A model generated the notes under the pieces. It made no database searches. It saw nothing but the letters and a program-made list of their open reading frames with translations, and was not told where the DNA came from. From Actinomadura sp. J1-007 (GTDB lineage: Bacteria > Actinomycetota > Actinomycetes > Streptosporangiales > Streptosporangiaceae), in assembly GCF_009793335.1 (NCBI RefSeq), contig NZ_WING01000001.1, forward strand, positions 2,356,001-2,420,000: a stretch of 64,000 bases of DNA. The letters run 5' to 3'. Shown piece by piece: positions 1 to 7,032 of this stretch; positions within the stretch are counted from its first letter, which is position 1; each line of letters begins with the position of its first letter. The position numbers were made by a program, and so were the translations under genes.

Positions 1-185
1 TCAAGGAGCTCCAGGGTGCGGTAGACGGTGGAGATGTTGACGCCGCGGGCCGTGCGCTGCACCTCGGTGCAGATCTCCTCAGGGGTCCCGTGCTCGAGGT
101 TGGTCACCGCCTCCAGCACAAGCTGGCGCTGCGGCGTGACCCGGTAACCCTTCGCCCGCAGCTCCTCCTGCCACGACTCGACCAT
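1..185 (-). CDS. Fur-family metal/peroxide-responsive repressor, N-terminal part (cut by window edge)
   Basis: Only the first 61 or so codons are present; the rest lies beyond position 1. The start ATG is at 185. The translated part begins MVESWQEELRAKGYRVTPQR and continues with LVLEAV and ISTVYRTLELL, the winged-helix DNA-recognition signature of the Fur family (RVTPQR followed by a helix and VYRTL). Family members (Fur, Zur, PerR, FurA) repress iron, zinc or peroxide genes when loaded with metal. The metal-binding C-terminal half, which would tell these subtypes apart, is not in the window, so the subtype is left open. It faces away from the leader transcript that begins near 273. Confidence 0.85.
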   Translation of the reverse strand, partial: MVESWQEELRAKGYRVTPQRQLVLEAVTNLEHGTPEEICTEVQRTARGVNISTVYRTLELL

Positions 186-236
186 GGGGAGAGTCTATGT
201 GCCCGACGTCACGACGTGAGATCCCGGAAAATCCGC

Positions 237-266
237 TTGCCTCCTCCGGGGCCGTTCGCATAGCTT
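237..266 (+). promoter_or_regulatory. Predicted vegetative promoter for the 12-codon leader ORF
   Basis: TTGCCT (237-242) is followed after 18 bases by TAGCTT (261-266), a good match to actinobacterial HrdB/SigA promoters. Transcription would start near 273, a few bases before the strong ribosome binding site. Confidence 0.5.
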
Positions 267-279
267 GCGTGAACGCGCG

Positions 280-293
280 AAAGGAGGTGGTCC
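280..293 (+). promoter_or_regulatory. Extended Shine-Dalgarno sequence
   Basis: AAAGGAGGTGGTCC matches the complement of the 16S rRNA 3' end (AAAGGAGGTGATCC) at 13 of 14 positions and ends five bases before an ATG at 299. Ordinary genes in this window show only 4-5 base matches. It decides the start of the short ORF that follows. Confidence 0.7.
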
Positions 294-298
294 AGGAA

Positions 299-337
299 AT
301 GATTCATTCTGGGACTCGCGAGGTGGCTGTCCGCTAG
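299..337 (+). CDS. 12-codon leader peptide MIHSGTREVAVR
   Basis: ATG at 299 and TAG at 335 enclose 12 codons. It is supported by the promoter at 237-266 and by the near-perfect Shine-Dalgarno at 280-293, an unusual investment for so short a frame. Two perfect stem-loops follow at 357-400, so the whole looks like a translated leader or a small regulatory RNA. It runs antisense towards the 3' end of the nitrobindin-like gene and away from the fur gene. The function is unknown; the frame also stays open after the TAG as far as about 730, which is noted under rejected ideas. Confidence refers to translation of the peptide, not to any role. Confidence 0.45.
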   Translation: MIHSGTREVAVR

Positions 338-356
338 TCGCCGTATCGCCTCGGAG

Positions 357-400
357 CCACCGCCCCTGGCGGTGGTGAGCCGGTCGCGACGGTGACCGGC
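357..400 (+). promoter_or_regulatory. Two adjacent stem-loops downstream of the leader ORF
   Basis: CCACCGCC (357-364) pairs perfectly with GGCGGTGG (368-375) around a 3-base loop. GCCGGTC (379-385) pairs with GACCGGC (394-400) around 8 bases. No T-run follows either, so they need not be simple terminators. The rest of 401-531 shows nothing recognisable beyond the overlap with the 3' side of the next gene. Confidence 0.4.
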
Positions 401-531
401 GAATACCAGGCAGTTACCCGATCCTCGGGCCGATGGATCAGTCCTGTCCATCTCCCGCCACCCGGCGGGGAGGCCCGGGGATCGTTTCATTTCCGGAGGT
501 CCGAGCCCGCCTCCCGCCGGGGTACGGGGTG

Positions 532-1023
532 TCAGGCGACGCGCTTGAGCTGCGCGGACAGGTGGGACTGGAGCTTCTGGCCCATCGCCGCCATGTCGTA
601 CGCCCAGCCGAGGTCCTCGCCGATCAGCCCGTACAGGCGGCTGCCCGCCGTGACCTCCTTGGCCGACTCGGTCCGCGCCACCACGTCGGTCTGCAACTCG
701 ACCCTGGTGAACGCGACGTTGCCCAGGTAGATCTCGACGATCCCGGTGGGGTGGGCGAGCGTGACCTCGACCTGGTGGTTGGGGCGGGGCCGCCAGTAAC
801 CGGTCTCGGTGCCGAGCGGACGCCCCAGCGAGCCGTCCTCCTCCAGCAGCCACGTGCGGCTCGCGTAGATCAGGAACGGCTTCCCGACGTGGGTGAACGA
901 CATCTCCTGGCCGAAGCGGAAGTCCTCGATCGTGGGGTAGCCGCCGACGCCGGCGCCCTCCCAGCTACCGAGCAGGAACTTCAGGGGCTCAAGATCCGGG
1001 TGCAGCTCAGGCTCCATGGGCAC
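532..1023 (-). CDS. Nitrobindin-like / FABP-like beta-barrel heme protein
   Basis: A 163-residue protein from GTG at 1023 (161 from ATG at 1017). It has the family hallmark GSWEGAG near the N terminus, the following YPTIEDFRFGQE strand, and a C-terminal QSHLSAQL segment whose His is the expected proximal heme ligand of nitrobindins (THAP4-C/UPF0678 family). These ten-stranded barrels bind ferric heme and isomerise peroxynitrite or bind NO; bacterial members are 150-190 residues, so this is full length. It is cytoplasmic, with no signal peptide. The 29-residue membrane peptide lies 50 bases upstream on the same strand. Heme binding is inferred from the motif. Confidence 0.85.
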   Translation of the reverse strand: MPMEPELHPDLEPLKFLLGSWEGAGVGGYPTIEDFRFGQEMSFTHVGKPFLIYASRTWLLEEDGSLGRPLGTETGYWRPRPNHQVEVTLAHPTGIVEIYLGNVAFTRVELQTDVVARTESAKEVTAGSRLYGLIGEDLGWAYDMAAMGQKLQSHLSAQLKRVA

Positions 1024-1073
1024 CGAGCGTAGCGGCCCCGCGGCCCGCCCTCATCCCGGCGCCGGGCGCCGCG

Positions 1074-1163
1074 CTACCTCAGCCTGCCGAGCCGTACGAC
1101 CAGCAGGACCGCCGCGGCCACCACCAGCGCCAGCACGAACACCAGGACTCCCGCGTTCACCAT
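1074..1163 (-). CDS. 29-residue single-pass membrane peptide
   Basis: ATG at 1163 to TAG at 1074 encodes MVNAGVLVFVLALVVAAAVL followed by LVVRLGRLR: one hydrophobic helix with a positively charged C terminus, so the tail would face the cytoplasm. An upstream in-frame GTG would add three residues (VGG). Codon third positions are almost all G or C, as in real genes here. It is too short for most gene finders. It may share a transcript with the nitrobindin-like gene. Function unknown. Confidence 0.5.
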   Translation of the reverse strand: MVNAGVLVFVLALVVAAAVLLVVRLGRLR

Positions 1164-1235
1164 GCCGCCCACGGCCGCGATCGTACGCCGGGCGGCACCG
1201 GCCCGTCACCGCCGCCGCGCCCGTACCGCCCCGGC

Positions 1236-1241
1236 TAGAGT
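1236..1241 (+). promoter_or_regulatory. -10 box of a leaderless transcript (DsrE gene)
   Basis: TAGAGT ends six bases before the ATG at 1248, the spacing expected when transcription starts on the start codon itself. No Shine-Dalgarno is visible and no clear -35 is seen. Leaderless mRNAs are common in actinomycetes. Confidence 0.5.
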
Positions 1242-1247
1242 CCCGGT

Positions 1248-1610
1248 ATGGCGAGATCTCTGGTGATCAAGGCGACGACGGGCGCGGACGGCGCCGAGCG
1301 GTGCAACCAGGCGTTCACGGTCGCGGCGGCGGCCGTGGCGAGCGGGCTGCGCGTCTCCCTCTGGCTGACCGGCGAGTCGGCCTGGTTCGCGCTGCCGGGA
1401 CGGGCGAAGGAGTTCGAACTCCCCCACGCGACCCCGCTGACCGACCTGCTCGGCGCGGTGCTCGCGGGCGGCCAGGTCACGGTCTGCACCCAGTGCGCCG
1501 CCCGCCGCGAGATCGGCCCCGACGACGTCCTGCCCGGCGTGCGCATCGCGGGCGCCCCGACGTTCGTCGAGGAGATCTCCCTCCCCGAGACCCAGGCGCT
1601 CGTCTACTGA
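1248..1610 (+). CDS. DsrE-family protein
   Basis: A 120-residue cytoplasmic protein starting MARSLVIKATTGADGAERCN, typical of DsrE/DsrF-like folds, in which a conserved N-terminal strand is followed by a helix with exposed Cys. Cys residues occur at CNQAF and in the pair VCTQCAARR near residue 85, where sulfur-relay members carry their reactive Cys. DsrE proteins pass persulfide sulfur in tRNA thiolation or sulfur oxidation, but many actinobacterial single-domain members have no known role. The start is supported by the -10 box six bases upstream. The TerC gene follows 86 bases later on the same strand. Confidence 0.8.
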   Translation: MARSLVIKATTGADGAERCNQAFTVAAAAVASGLRVSLWLTGESAWFALPGRAKEFELPHATPLTDLLGAVLAGGQVTVCTQCAARREIGPDDVLPGVRIAGAPTFVEEISLPETQALVY

Positions 1611-1696
1611 ACCGCGCGGAGGGGGCGGGGGCCATGACATCGGGCGAACGGGGCTGAAGAGGGTCCGGACGCCTCGCTGCGGGGAGAACCCCGGGC

Positions 1697-2758
1697 ATGG
1701 TGGAGATTCCGGTGTGGGCCTGGCCGGCGGCGGTGGCGCTGATCGCCGCGCTGTTCGTGTTCGACCTGGTCGTCGCGGTGCGGCGCCCGCACGCCGTCGG
1801 AATCCGCGAGGCCACGTTCTGGTCGGTGTTCTACATCGCGGTCGCGGTGCTGTTCGGGCTGGCCGTGATGGGGCTGATCGGCTCGTCGGCCGGCACCGAG
1901 TACTTCGCCGGATGGGTGGTCGAGAAGAGCCTGTCGGCCGACAACCTCTTCGTCTTCGTGATCATCATGACGCGGTTCGGGGTGCCGGACCGCTACCAGC
2001 AGAAGACGCTGCTGTTCGGGATCGCCGCGGCCCTGGCGATGCGGACGGTCTTCATCGCCGTCGGCGCGGCGGCCATCAACCTGTTCTCGTTCACGTTCGT
2101 GCTGTTCGGCCTCGCGCTGCTGTGGACGGCGGTGCAGCTCGTCCGGCACCGCAAGGAGCAGCCCGAGGTCGAGGACACCTGGCTCGTCCGCCGGGCGCGC
2201 CGCGTCCTGCCGGTGAGCACCGGCTTCCACGGCGGACGCATGATCGCGCGGGAGGACGGGCAGCGCGTGATGACGCCGCTGCTCCTGGTCTTCGTCGCGA
2301 TCGGCAGCACGGACCTGCTGTTCGCGCTCGACTCGATCCCGGCGGTGTTCGGGGTGACGAGCGAGCCGTTCATCGTGTTCACGGCCAACGCCTTCGCTCT
2401 GCTGGGGCTGCGCGCGCTGTTCTTCCTGATCGAGGGCCTGCTCGAACGGCTCGTGTACCTGTCGATCGGGCTGTCGGCGATCCTCGCGTTCATCGGGGTC
2501 AAGCTGATCCTGCTTTTCGTGCACGAGGACGTGAGCCATTCCGTCCCCGAAATCCCAACGCCGCTGTCCCTCGGCGTGATCCTGGTCATCCTCGTCATCA
2601 CCACGATCGCCAGCCTCGTCCGCGTCCGTTCCCACCCGGACGAACGAGCCCAGGCGGGCTCCCTCCGCAAGCCCCGCCCCTCCCCGAACGGCGACCCCGA
2701 GGAGGGCGGGAAAGGCGGCAAACGCCCCGGAGAACCCCAGAAGGACCGACGCGCCTAA
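1697..2758 (+). CDS. TerC/Alx-family integral membrane protein
   Basis: A 353-residue polytopic protein with about seven to nine hydrophobic helices between residues 5 and 310 and a basic, proline-rich tail. The two family signatures with acidic residues inside membrane helices are present: SADNLFVFVII near residue 78 and STDLLFALDSIPAVFGVT near residue 197. TerC/Alx proteins are linked to tellurite resistance and, for Alx/MeeF/MeeY-type members, to manganese export and metal loading of exported enzymes. No other ter gene is nearby, so a metal-export role is the better guess. The start ATG at 1697 follows GGGGAG by about ten bases. It converges with the phosphoesterase gene. Confidence 0.9.
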   Translation: MVEIPVWAWPAAVALIAALFVFDLVVAVRRPHAVGIREATFWSVFYIAVAVLFGLAVMGLIGSSAGTEYFAGWVVEKSLSADNLFVFVIIMTRFGVPDRYQQKTLLFGIAAALAMRTVFIAVGAAAINLFSFTFVLFGLALLWTAVQLVRHRKEQPEVEDTWLVRRARRVLPVSTGFHGGRMIAREDGQRVMTPLLLVFVAIGSTDLLFALDSIPAVFGVTSEPFIVFTANAFALLGLRALFFLIEGLLERLVYLSIGLSAILAFIGVKLILLFVHEDVSHSVPEIPTPLSLGVILVILVITTIASLVRVRSHPDERAQAGSLRKPRPSPNGDPEEGGKGGKRPGEPQKDRRA

Positions 2759-2869
2759 ACCGTTCTGTCGCCCTTCAAGCCGATCACCATTCCACTACAC
2801 CATCGGGGCCACTGCCCGTTCAACCGCCGTCCCAAGGGGTTCGACTGGAGGCCGTTCAACTCACCGCGA

Positions 2870-4267
2870 TCAAAGGCCGGAGAGGTCGCGGGAGGTGACG
2901 CTGTTGCGGTCGGCAATGCGGTTGCCGAGGGAGAGTTGGGGCCAGAGGCCGGACAGTTCTTGGCGGCTTCGCTCACTCCATGCCCTGGCTGCGTCGCTGC
3001 GCGTCTTGTAGAAGTTCAGGGCGTAGCCGCCGGAGTGAATGCGCAGAAGCGTGAAACCGCCCGGGTACTCCTTGACGGCGCCGACCTCCTGCTGGACGAA
3101 GCTCGGTGCCAGCGGGAACACCGACCGTTGGTTCCGGTGCGTGTGGCCTGCGTGATGCAGGAATACGCCGGGCGTCCCCCTGTACATCCTCAGAATCGAC
3201 AACGCCTGACCGGCGTCCATGGACTGGCCACCGGTGATGGCGGTGGGAGCGTTCTCGGCGAAAAGCGGATGGTGGCCGAATACGAGCGTGGGGCGGTCCC
3301 GGTCGGCCTTCAGTTCGTCCTCGAACCATCCGAGTTGATCCCGCGACATGCCGCCCGCGTCCCCGCCGTTCCCAGGCTTGTCGTACGTATCGAGACCGAT
3401 GATTCGCAAGCCGTTCAGCTCTCGCTTGTAATAGGCGTTCTCCTCTCCCGCAAAGAACACGTCGCCGAAGCAGTCCTGCCCTTGCCATTGTCCTGGGCTG
3501 CACGGCGAGCCCTCGTGCGCCCGGTCATGGTTGCCGCGCGTTACGGAATAGGCGCCGAAGCCGTCCAGCAGGCTTTTGGCGCGGCGCAGGTCCGGAAGCG
3601 CGGCCTCGGCGGTGACGTCCCCGGCCGCGAGCAGATGGGTGGCGCCCCGGTCCCGGGCGTCCGCGACGAGAGCCTCGGTCATGAGGTCCGCGTACGGCGG
3701 ATGTCCGGGCACCTGCTCGATGCCTTTGATCCATGGCAACTGGCCGATCAGCCCGGCGACCGTCTCGCCGATGTGCAGGTCGTTGCACAACGCGACGGAG
3801 AACAGGAATCTCCCTTCGGGGGCCTGCGGCGTCGTGAACGCGAACACGCCGTCCCCCATCGGCGTGCCCGCGGCCCGTCCCGCCACCAGCGGAGTCGCGC
3901 TGGCCGAACGTCCCGCCGAACGGGCGCGGTAGTAGTAGGTGCGTCCCGGCTCAAGGCCGTTCAACTCCACATAGTGGTAGGGCGTCACGCGCCCGTGAAC
4001 GACCCGCGTGAGGCTGCCCGGCCTGTCTCCGTACGCGATCTCTCCCTCGACCGCGACGGGCTTCATCCGCCCGAGCCCGTCGTCGGTGCCGGGCGTCCCC
4101 GTGTACCAGGTGAGGATCGCGCTGGTCTCCGTCAACGTGACGAGTTCCAGATTGACGGCCTCGACCGCGCCGCCCGCGTACGCCCGTTCGGGAAAGGCCA
4201 GCGACGCTCCGGCGACCACCGCGCTCCATCGCAGGAGCTCGCGGCGGCTCGGACTGCAACAGATCAT
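2870..4267 (-). CDS. Tat-exported purple-acid-phosphatase-like metallophosphoesterase
   Basis: 465 residues from ATG at 4267; the open frame continues upstream to 4387, but the signal peptide fixes the start. Residues 8-31 carry a twin-arginine signal (SRRELLRW, hydrophobic stretch, then AYAGG). An N-terminal fibronectin-like domain (about 35-145) resembles that of purple acid phosphatases. The metal-binding motifs follow in order: NDLHIG (D163, H165), GDVT (D217), GNHD (246-248), GHHP, and GHTH near the C terminus. These bind a two-metal centre that hydrolyses phosphate esters outside the cell. The natural substrate cannot be told. It is monocistronic, and gatD lies 400 bases upstream. Confidence 0.88.
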   Translation of the reverse strand: MICCSPSRRELLRWSAVVAGASLAFPERAYAGGAVEAVNLELVTLTETSAILTWYTGTPGTDDGLGRMKPVAVEGEIAYGDRPGSLTRVVHGRVTPYHYVELNGLEPGRTYYYRARSAGRSASATPLVAGRAAGTPMGDGVFAFTTPQAPEGRFLFSVALCNDLHIGETVAGLIGQLPWIKGIEQVPGHPPYADLMTEALVADARDRGATHLLAAGDVTAEAALPDLRRAKSLLDGFGAYSVTRGNHDRAHEGSPCSPGQWQGQDCFGDVFFAGEENAYYKRELNGLRIIGLDTYDKPGNGGDAGGMSRDQLGWFEDELKADRDRPTLVFGHHPLFAENAPTAITGGQSMDAGQALSILRMYRGTPGVFLHHAGHTHRNQRSVFPLAPSFVQQEVGAVKEYPGGFTLLRIHSGGYALNFYKTRSDAARAWSERSRQELSGLWPQLSLGNRIADRNSVTSRDLSGL

Positions 4268-4338
4268 GGCCGCAGCGTCGCAGCGCCCGACGAACCCGAC
4301 CAGACCCAAAGATGAAGGTCGTTCAACAGTGCGGAGAG

Positions 4339-4347
4339 TTATCCACA
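4339..4347 (+). promoter_or_regulatory. Consensus DnaA box
   Basis: TTATCCACA is the full bacterial DnaA-box consensus. It stands alone about 70 bases upstream of the phosphoesterase start. A single box is not an origin; it could be a DnaA-regulated promoter or a titration site. Confidence 0.4.
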
Positions 4348-4440
4348 GGCCAGATTTTCGTGGTCGCTTTCCGTGCCGACCTGACAACCTGAAGTACCGG
4401 AGACCCCGACCCCAAGATCAGGAGGGGCCAACCCGATGAA

Positions 4441-4567
4441 GCCCTCAGCACGAGCCGAACCCGCGGGACGGCCGAGCCCTCCGCAAGCCGAACCCGCAGG
4501 ACGGACGGTCCCCCCACAGACCGCCCCCAAGGCGAACGAGCCCTCCACATACCGAACCCGCGGGGCG
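4441..4567 (+). repeat. Three direct repeats of about 30 bp
   Basis: Copies begin at 4441, 4476 and 4540. Each runs GCCCTC, a variable 5-7 bases, then CCGAACCCGCRGGRCGG. The first two are separated by four bases, while the third is displaced by about 35. No coding role is evident. Confidence 0.6.
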
Positions 4568-4668
4568 GACGAGCTTTCCGGAGGCCGCGCCGCCGGGGAA
4601 CCGGCCCTCGGCGGGAGGTCGTGCGGGGGATGGAGGTGGGAGTGGGAGTGGGATGGGACCTCAGGAGG

Positions 4669-5382
4669 TCAGGAGGTCAGGACGGCGTTGAGGCGTTCCT
4701 CGCGGAGGCGGCCCGCCCAGGAGTCGTCGATCGGCTGGAGGTCGTGGCCGACGGCCCAGCGCAGCAGCAGGTCGGCGAGGCCCGGGTTGCGGACGAGAGC
4801 CGGGCCGTGCATGTAGGTGCCGAGGACGCGCCCGTTGTAGGCGCCCTCGTAGCCGTCGCCGTTGCCGATGCCCGACAGCACCTGGGCGAACGGGCGCACG
4901 TTCTGGCCGAGGCGCGTGACGCCCTGGTGGTTCTCGAAGCCGGTGATGCGCGGCACCTGGAGTTCGGCGGAGACGTCGCCGACGATCTCTCCGACGGCGC
5001 GGCGCTCGCCGCGGGCGCTGCTGATGTCGAGCAGGCCGAGCCCGGGGACGAGCTGCCCCTCCTCGCCGCCGAACTCGTGGCCGAGGATCTGGTAGCCCGC
5101 GCAGACGCCGAAGATGATGGCGCCCTGGCGTGCCGCCTGGATCAGTCCGCCGTCGTTGCGCAGCCGCTGCGCGGCGAGGATCTGCGGGCGGTCCTCGCCG
5201 CCGCCGAGCAGGTAGATGTGCCCGTCCGCGGGCACCGGCTCGTCGGACCGGAGGCTGACGGTCTCGGTGGGGATGCCGCGCAGGGCGGCGCGGCGTTCCA
5301 GGACGATCGTGTTGCCCTGGTCGCCGTACGTGGACAGCAGGTCCGGGTAGATCCAGACGATCTTGATGCGGTCAGACGACAC
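4669..5382 (-). CDS. gatD: Lipid II isoglutaminyl synthase, glutaminase subunit GatD
   Basis: A 237-residue class I glutamine amidotransferase of the CobB/CobQ-like type. The nucleophile is Cys94 in FGVCAGYQ, the general base is His192 in TYMHGP, and the N-terminal YPDLLSTYGDQGN is characteristic of GatD. It releases ammonia from glutamine for MurT, which amidates the D-Glu alpha-carboxylate of lipid II to D-isoglutamine on the cytoplasmic side. It overlaps the 3' end of murT by 11 bases, so the two are translationally coupled. The length fits the family. Confidence 0.95.
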   Translation of the reverse strand: MSSDRIKIVWIYPDLLSTYGDQGNTIVLERRAALRGIPTETVSLRSDEPVPADGHIYLLGGGEDRPQILAAQRLRNDGGLIQAARQGAIIFGVCAGYQILGHEFGGEEGQLVPGLGLLDISSARGERRAVGEIVGDVSAELQVPRITGFENHQGVTRLGQNVRPFAQVLSGIGNGDGYEGAYNGRVLGTYMHGPALVRNPGLADLLLRWAVGHDLQPIDDSWAGRLREERLNAVLTS

Positions 5383-6622
5383 GGCCGTACCTCGTTCGGA
5401 TGTTCTGGAAGGCGGTGTAGTTGGCGATCACGTCGAGGTGCCCGGGCGGCACCGCCATGACGGCCTGCTCGATGTCGTCCACCACGGTGAAGGAGACCTC
5501 GGCGGCCTCCAGCCGGGCGGCGAGGTCGATGCGGCGCTCACCGGTCACCCAGACCGGGCGCCCGCGCAGGATGCGGTAGTCGACGTCCCACAGCCAGGAC
5601 GTGTCGCGGCCGTCGGGGCCCTGCGCGTTCACCGAGAGGGCGACGGGGCCGGGCGCGGGCTGGAGCACGTCGAACGCCTCCAGCCAGCCGGCCGGGTTCT
5701 TGGAGAGGAGGAGCCGGAGACTGCGGCCCTGGTACTCGACCGTCGTGTACCGGCCGGCGACCGAGGTGACCTGGCTGAGCAGCGGGAGCGCCTGCTCCGG
5801 CGGCACGCCGAACTGCGCCACGACGGCGAGCGCGACGACCGCGTTGGAACGGTTGGCGCGGCCGGGAAGGGAGAGCTGTGAGAGCGAGAAGACGCGGCCG
5901 TCGGGCGCGGTGACCTGGTCGCCGCGCAGCGACCAGTCGGGCCGCGGACGGGCGAAGTGGCACTGGCGGCAGCGCCAGTCGCTGTCCTCCTCGCCGCCCT
6001 GCCGGTCGAGGGGGCCGCCGCACTCGGGGCAGCACCAGGAGTCCTCGCGCCAGTGCTGGCCGGCGGCGACCCAGGTGACGCTCTTCGCGGTGGACGCGCC
6101 CCAGGTGACCAGGGGGTCGTCGCAGTTGGCGATGACGTGGCTCTGCGGGGACGCCTCCAGCGCCCTGCGCCACTTGCCCGCGAGCAGCCAGATCTCCGCG
6201 GCGCGGTCCATCTGGTCGCGGCTCAGGTTCATCAGCGCGACCACGTTGGCCCCGGTCTCGGCCAGGACCATCGGCACGTACTTCTCGTCGCACTCCAGCA
6301 CGCCGTAGCGGGCGGCGGGCGCGGAGGCGAGGGCGGACACGTGCCCGGTGGGCATGTTCGCGCCGAACGCGTTGGTGGCGATCTCTCCCAGCGGCGTCAT
6401 CGCCGAGGTGATCAGCCGGGTCGTCGTCGTCTTGCCGTTGGTGGCACTGACGAGGACGAGCTTGCGGTCCCGGGCGAGCTTGGTCAGCAGTTCGGGATCG
6501 AGCCGGAGGCCGATGCGCCCCCCGATCACCGAACCGTCACCCTTGCCCGCCAGCCGGGACATCTTCGCGGCCGTACGACCGAGCGCGACGGCCAACTGCG
6601 AACGCAGTGGAAGATCGCTCAT
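5372..6622 (-). CDS. murT: Lipid II isoglutaminyl synthase, Mur-ligase-like subunit MurT
   Basis: 416 residues from ATG at 6622 (MSDLPLRSQ), which has ACGGAG just upstream; the open frame extends further 5' but without family similarity. A Mur-ligase P-loop, SATNGKTTTTRL, lies at 59-70. A zinc-ribbon insertion with Cys at 197/198, 201, 218 and 221 is the feature that sets MurT apart from MurC-F. The C-terminal third is the DUF1727-type domain. It activates the D-Glu carboxylate of lipid II with ATP and receives ammonia from GatD. Together they form a heterodimer at the membrane. It leads the murT-gatD operon. Confidence 0.95.
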   Translation of the reverse strand: MSDLPLRSQLAVALGRTAAKMSRLAGKGDGSVIGGRIGLRLDPELLTKLARDRKLVLVSATNGKTTTTRLITSAMTPLGEIATNAFGANMPTGHVSALASAPAARYGVLECDEKYVPMVLAETGANVVALMNLSRDQMDRAAEIWLLAGKWRRALEASPQSHVIANCDDPLVTWGASTAKSVTWVAAGQHWREDSWCCPECGGPLDRQGGEEDSDWRCRQCHFARPRPDWSLRGDQVTAPDGRVFSLSQLSLPGRANRSNAVVALAVVAQFGVPPEQALPLLSQVTSVAGRYTTVEYQGRSLRLLLSKNPAGWLEAFDVLQPAPGPVALSVNAQGPDGRDTSWLWDVDYRILRGRPVWVTGERRIDLAARLEAAEVSFTVVDDIEQAVMAVPPGHLDVIANYTAFQNIRTRYGRVV

Positions 6623-6835
6623 GGACTCCGTCTTCTCTGGGTTTGTGCATCGGGGCGCCTCGGAAACCGCTCCGAGCCTAGCCGCTGTCGGGCCCGTCTC
6701 GTCGCGTCCCGTGCCCGTTCGCCCGGATCGCTTCCCCCCATCGTCCGGCCGGAGCCCCGCCTCCGTCCCGACGCCGTCCCGGTGCGGAGGAAATGCGACG
6801 AGCGTCACACCAAACGAGGTAAACCACCCTCGCCA

Positions 6836-6855
6836 ATCTTGACCGGTACCAAGAT
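6836..6855. promoter_or_regulatory. Inverted repeat ATCTTG-ACCGGTAC-CAAGAT
   Basis: Perfect 6-bp arms flank an 8-bp core containing the palindrome ACCGGT. The same CAAGAT/ACCGG combination recurs upstream of envelope genes near 30553, 37924 and 37993, so it may be an operator. Confidence 0.4.
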
Positions 6856-6953
6856 GTCGTGATTCGGTGCGACCCCCGAGTGTGGTGAGGCAGATTCCCA
6901 TCAAGGCGCCCCAGAACGACTTCACCCATTAACTTGTCGGGAGCCCCTGTTTT

Positions 6954-6973
6954 GCGGGGGATGAGACCCCCGC
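6954..6973 (+). promoter_or_regulatory. 5'-UTR hairpin upstream of the zinc-ribbon gene
   Basis: GCGGGGG (6954-6960) pairs perfectly with CCCCCGC (6967-6973) around ATGAGA. An upstream CCCC at about 6944 could compete for the same G-run, so two alternative folds are possible 60 bases before the start codon. Confidence 0.35.
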
Positions 6974-7032
6974 CGTCGGCGGGACCGGCGATCACAACGT
7001 GCGCGAAGCGGCGATAAGGCGAGGTCTGAGCG

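Larger units (their letters stand above)
4268..4668. other. Gene-free stretch with a DnaA box and a short repeat
   Basis: No convincing gene was found. It contains a perfect TTATCCACA (4339-4347) and three imperfect copies of a 28-31 base unit (4441-4567). A proline/alanine-rich frame starts at 4436 behind GGAGGGG, but it runs into the 3' end of gatD and its composition is low-complexity, so it is not annotated as a gene. Confidence 0.5.
6623..7032. other. Divergent intergenic region between murT and the zinc-ribbon gene
   Basis: This 410-base stretch holds no gene. It contains an inverted repeat ATCTTG-N8-CAAGAT (6836-6855) and a GC hairpin (6954-6973), listed separately. It must carry the promoters for murT and for the rightward zinc-ribbon gene, but no clear -35/-10 pair could be chosen. 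Confidence 0.5.

Noticed and set aside
335..730. Read-through of the TAG after the leader peptide into the open frame that continues to about 730
   Set aside because: The later part is antisense to the nitrobindin-like gene and its openness follows from GC-rich codon structure; no signal for recoding is seen. A +1 shift giving about 20 more codons is possible but equally unsupported.
2760..2869. tRNA-like piece (GATGGTGTAGTGGAATGG on the minus strand and a GGTTCGA nearby)
   Set aside because: Only a D-arm-like stretch is present; no acceptor stem, anticodon arm or correctly spaced T-arm could be built on either strand.
4436..4816. Plus-strand Pro/Ala-rich ORF behind GGAGGGG
   Set aside because: It runs 148 bases into the 3' end of gatD, has low-complexity repeats and no recognisable domain; the Shine-Dalgarno match alone is not enough.
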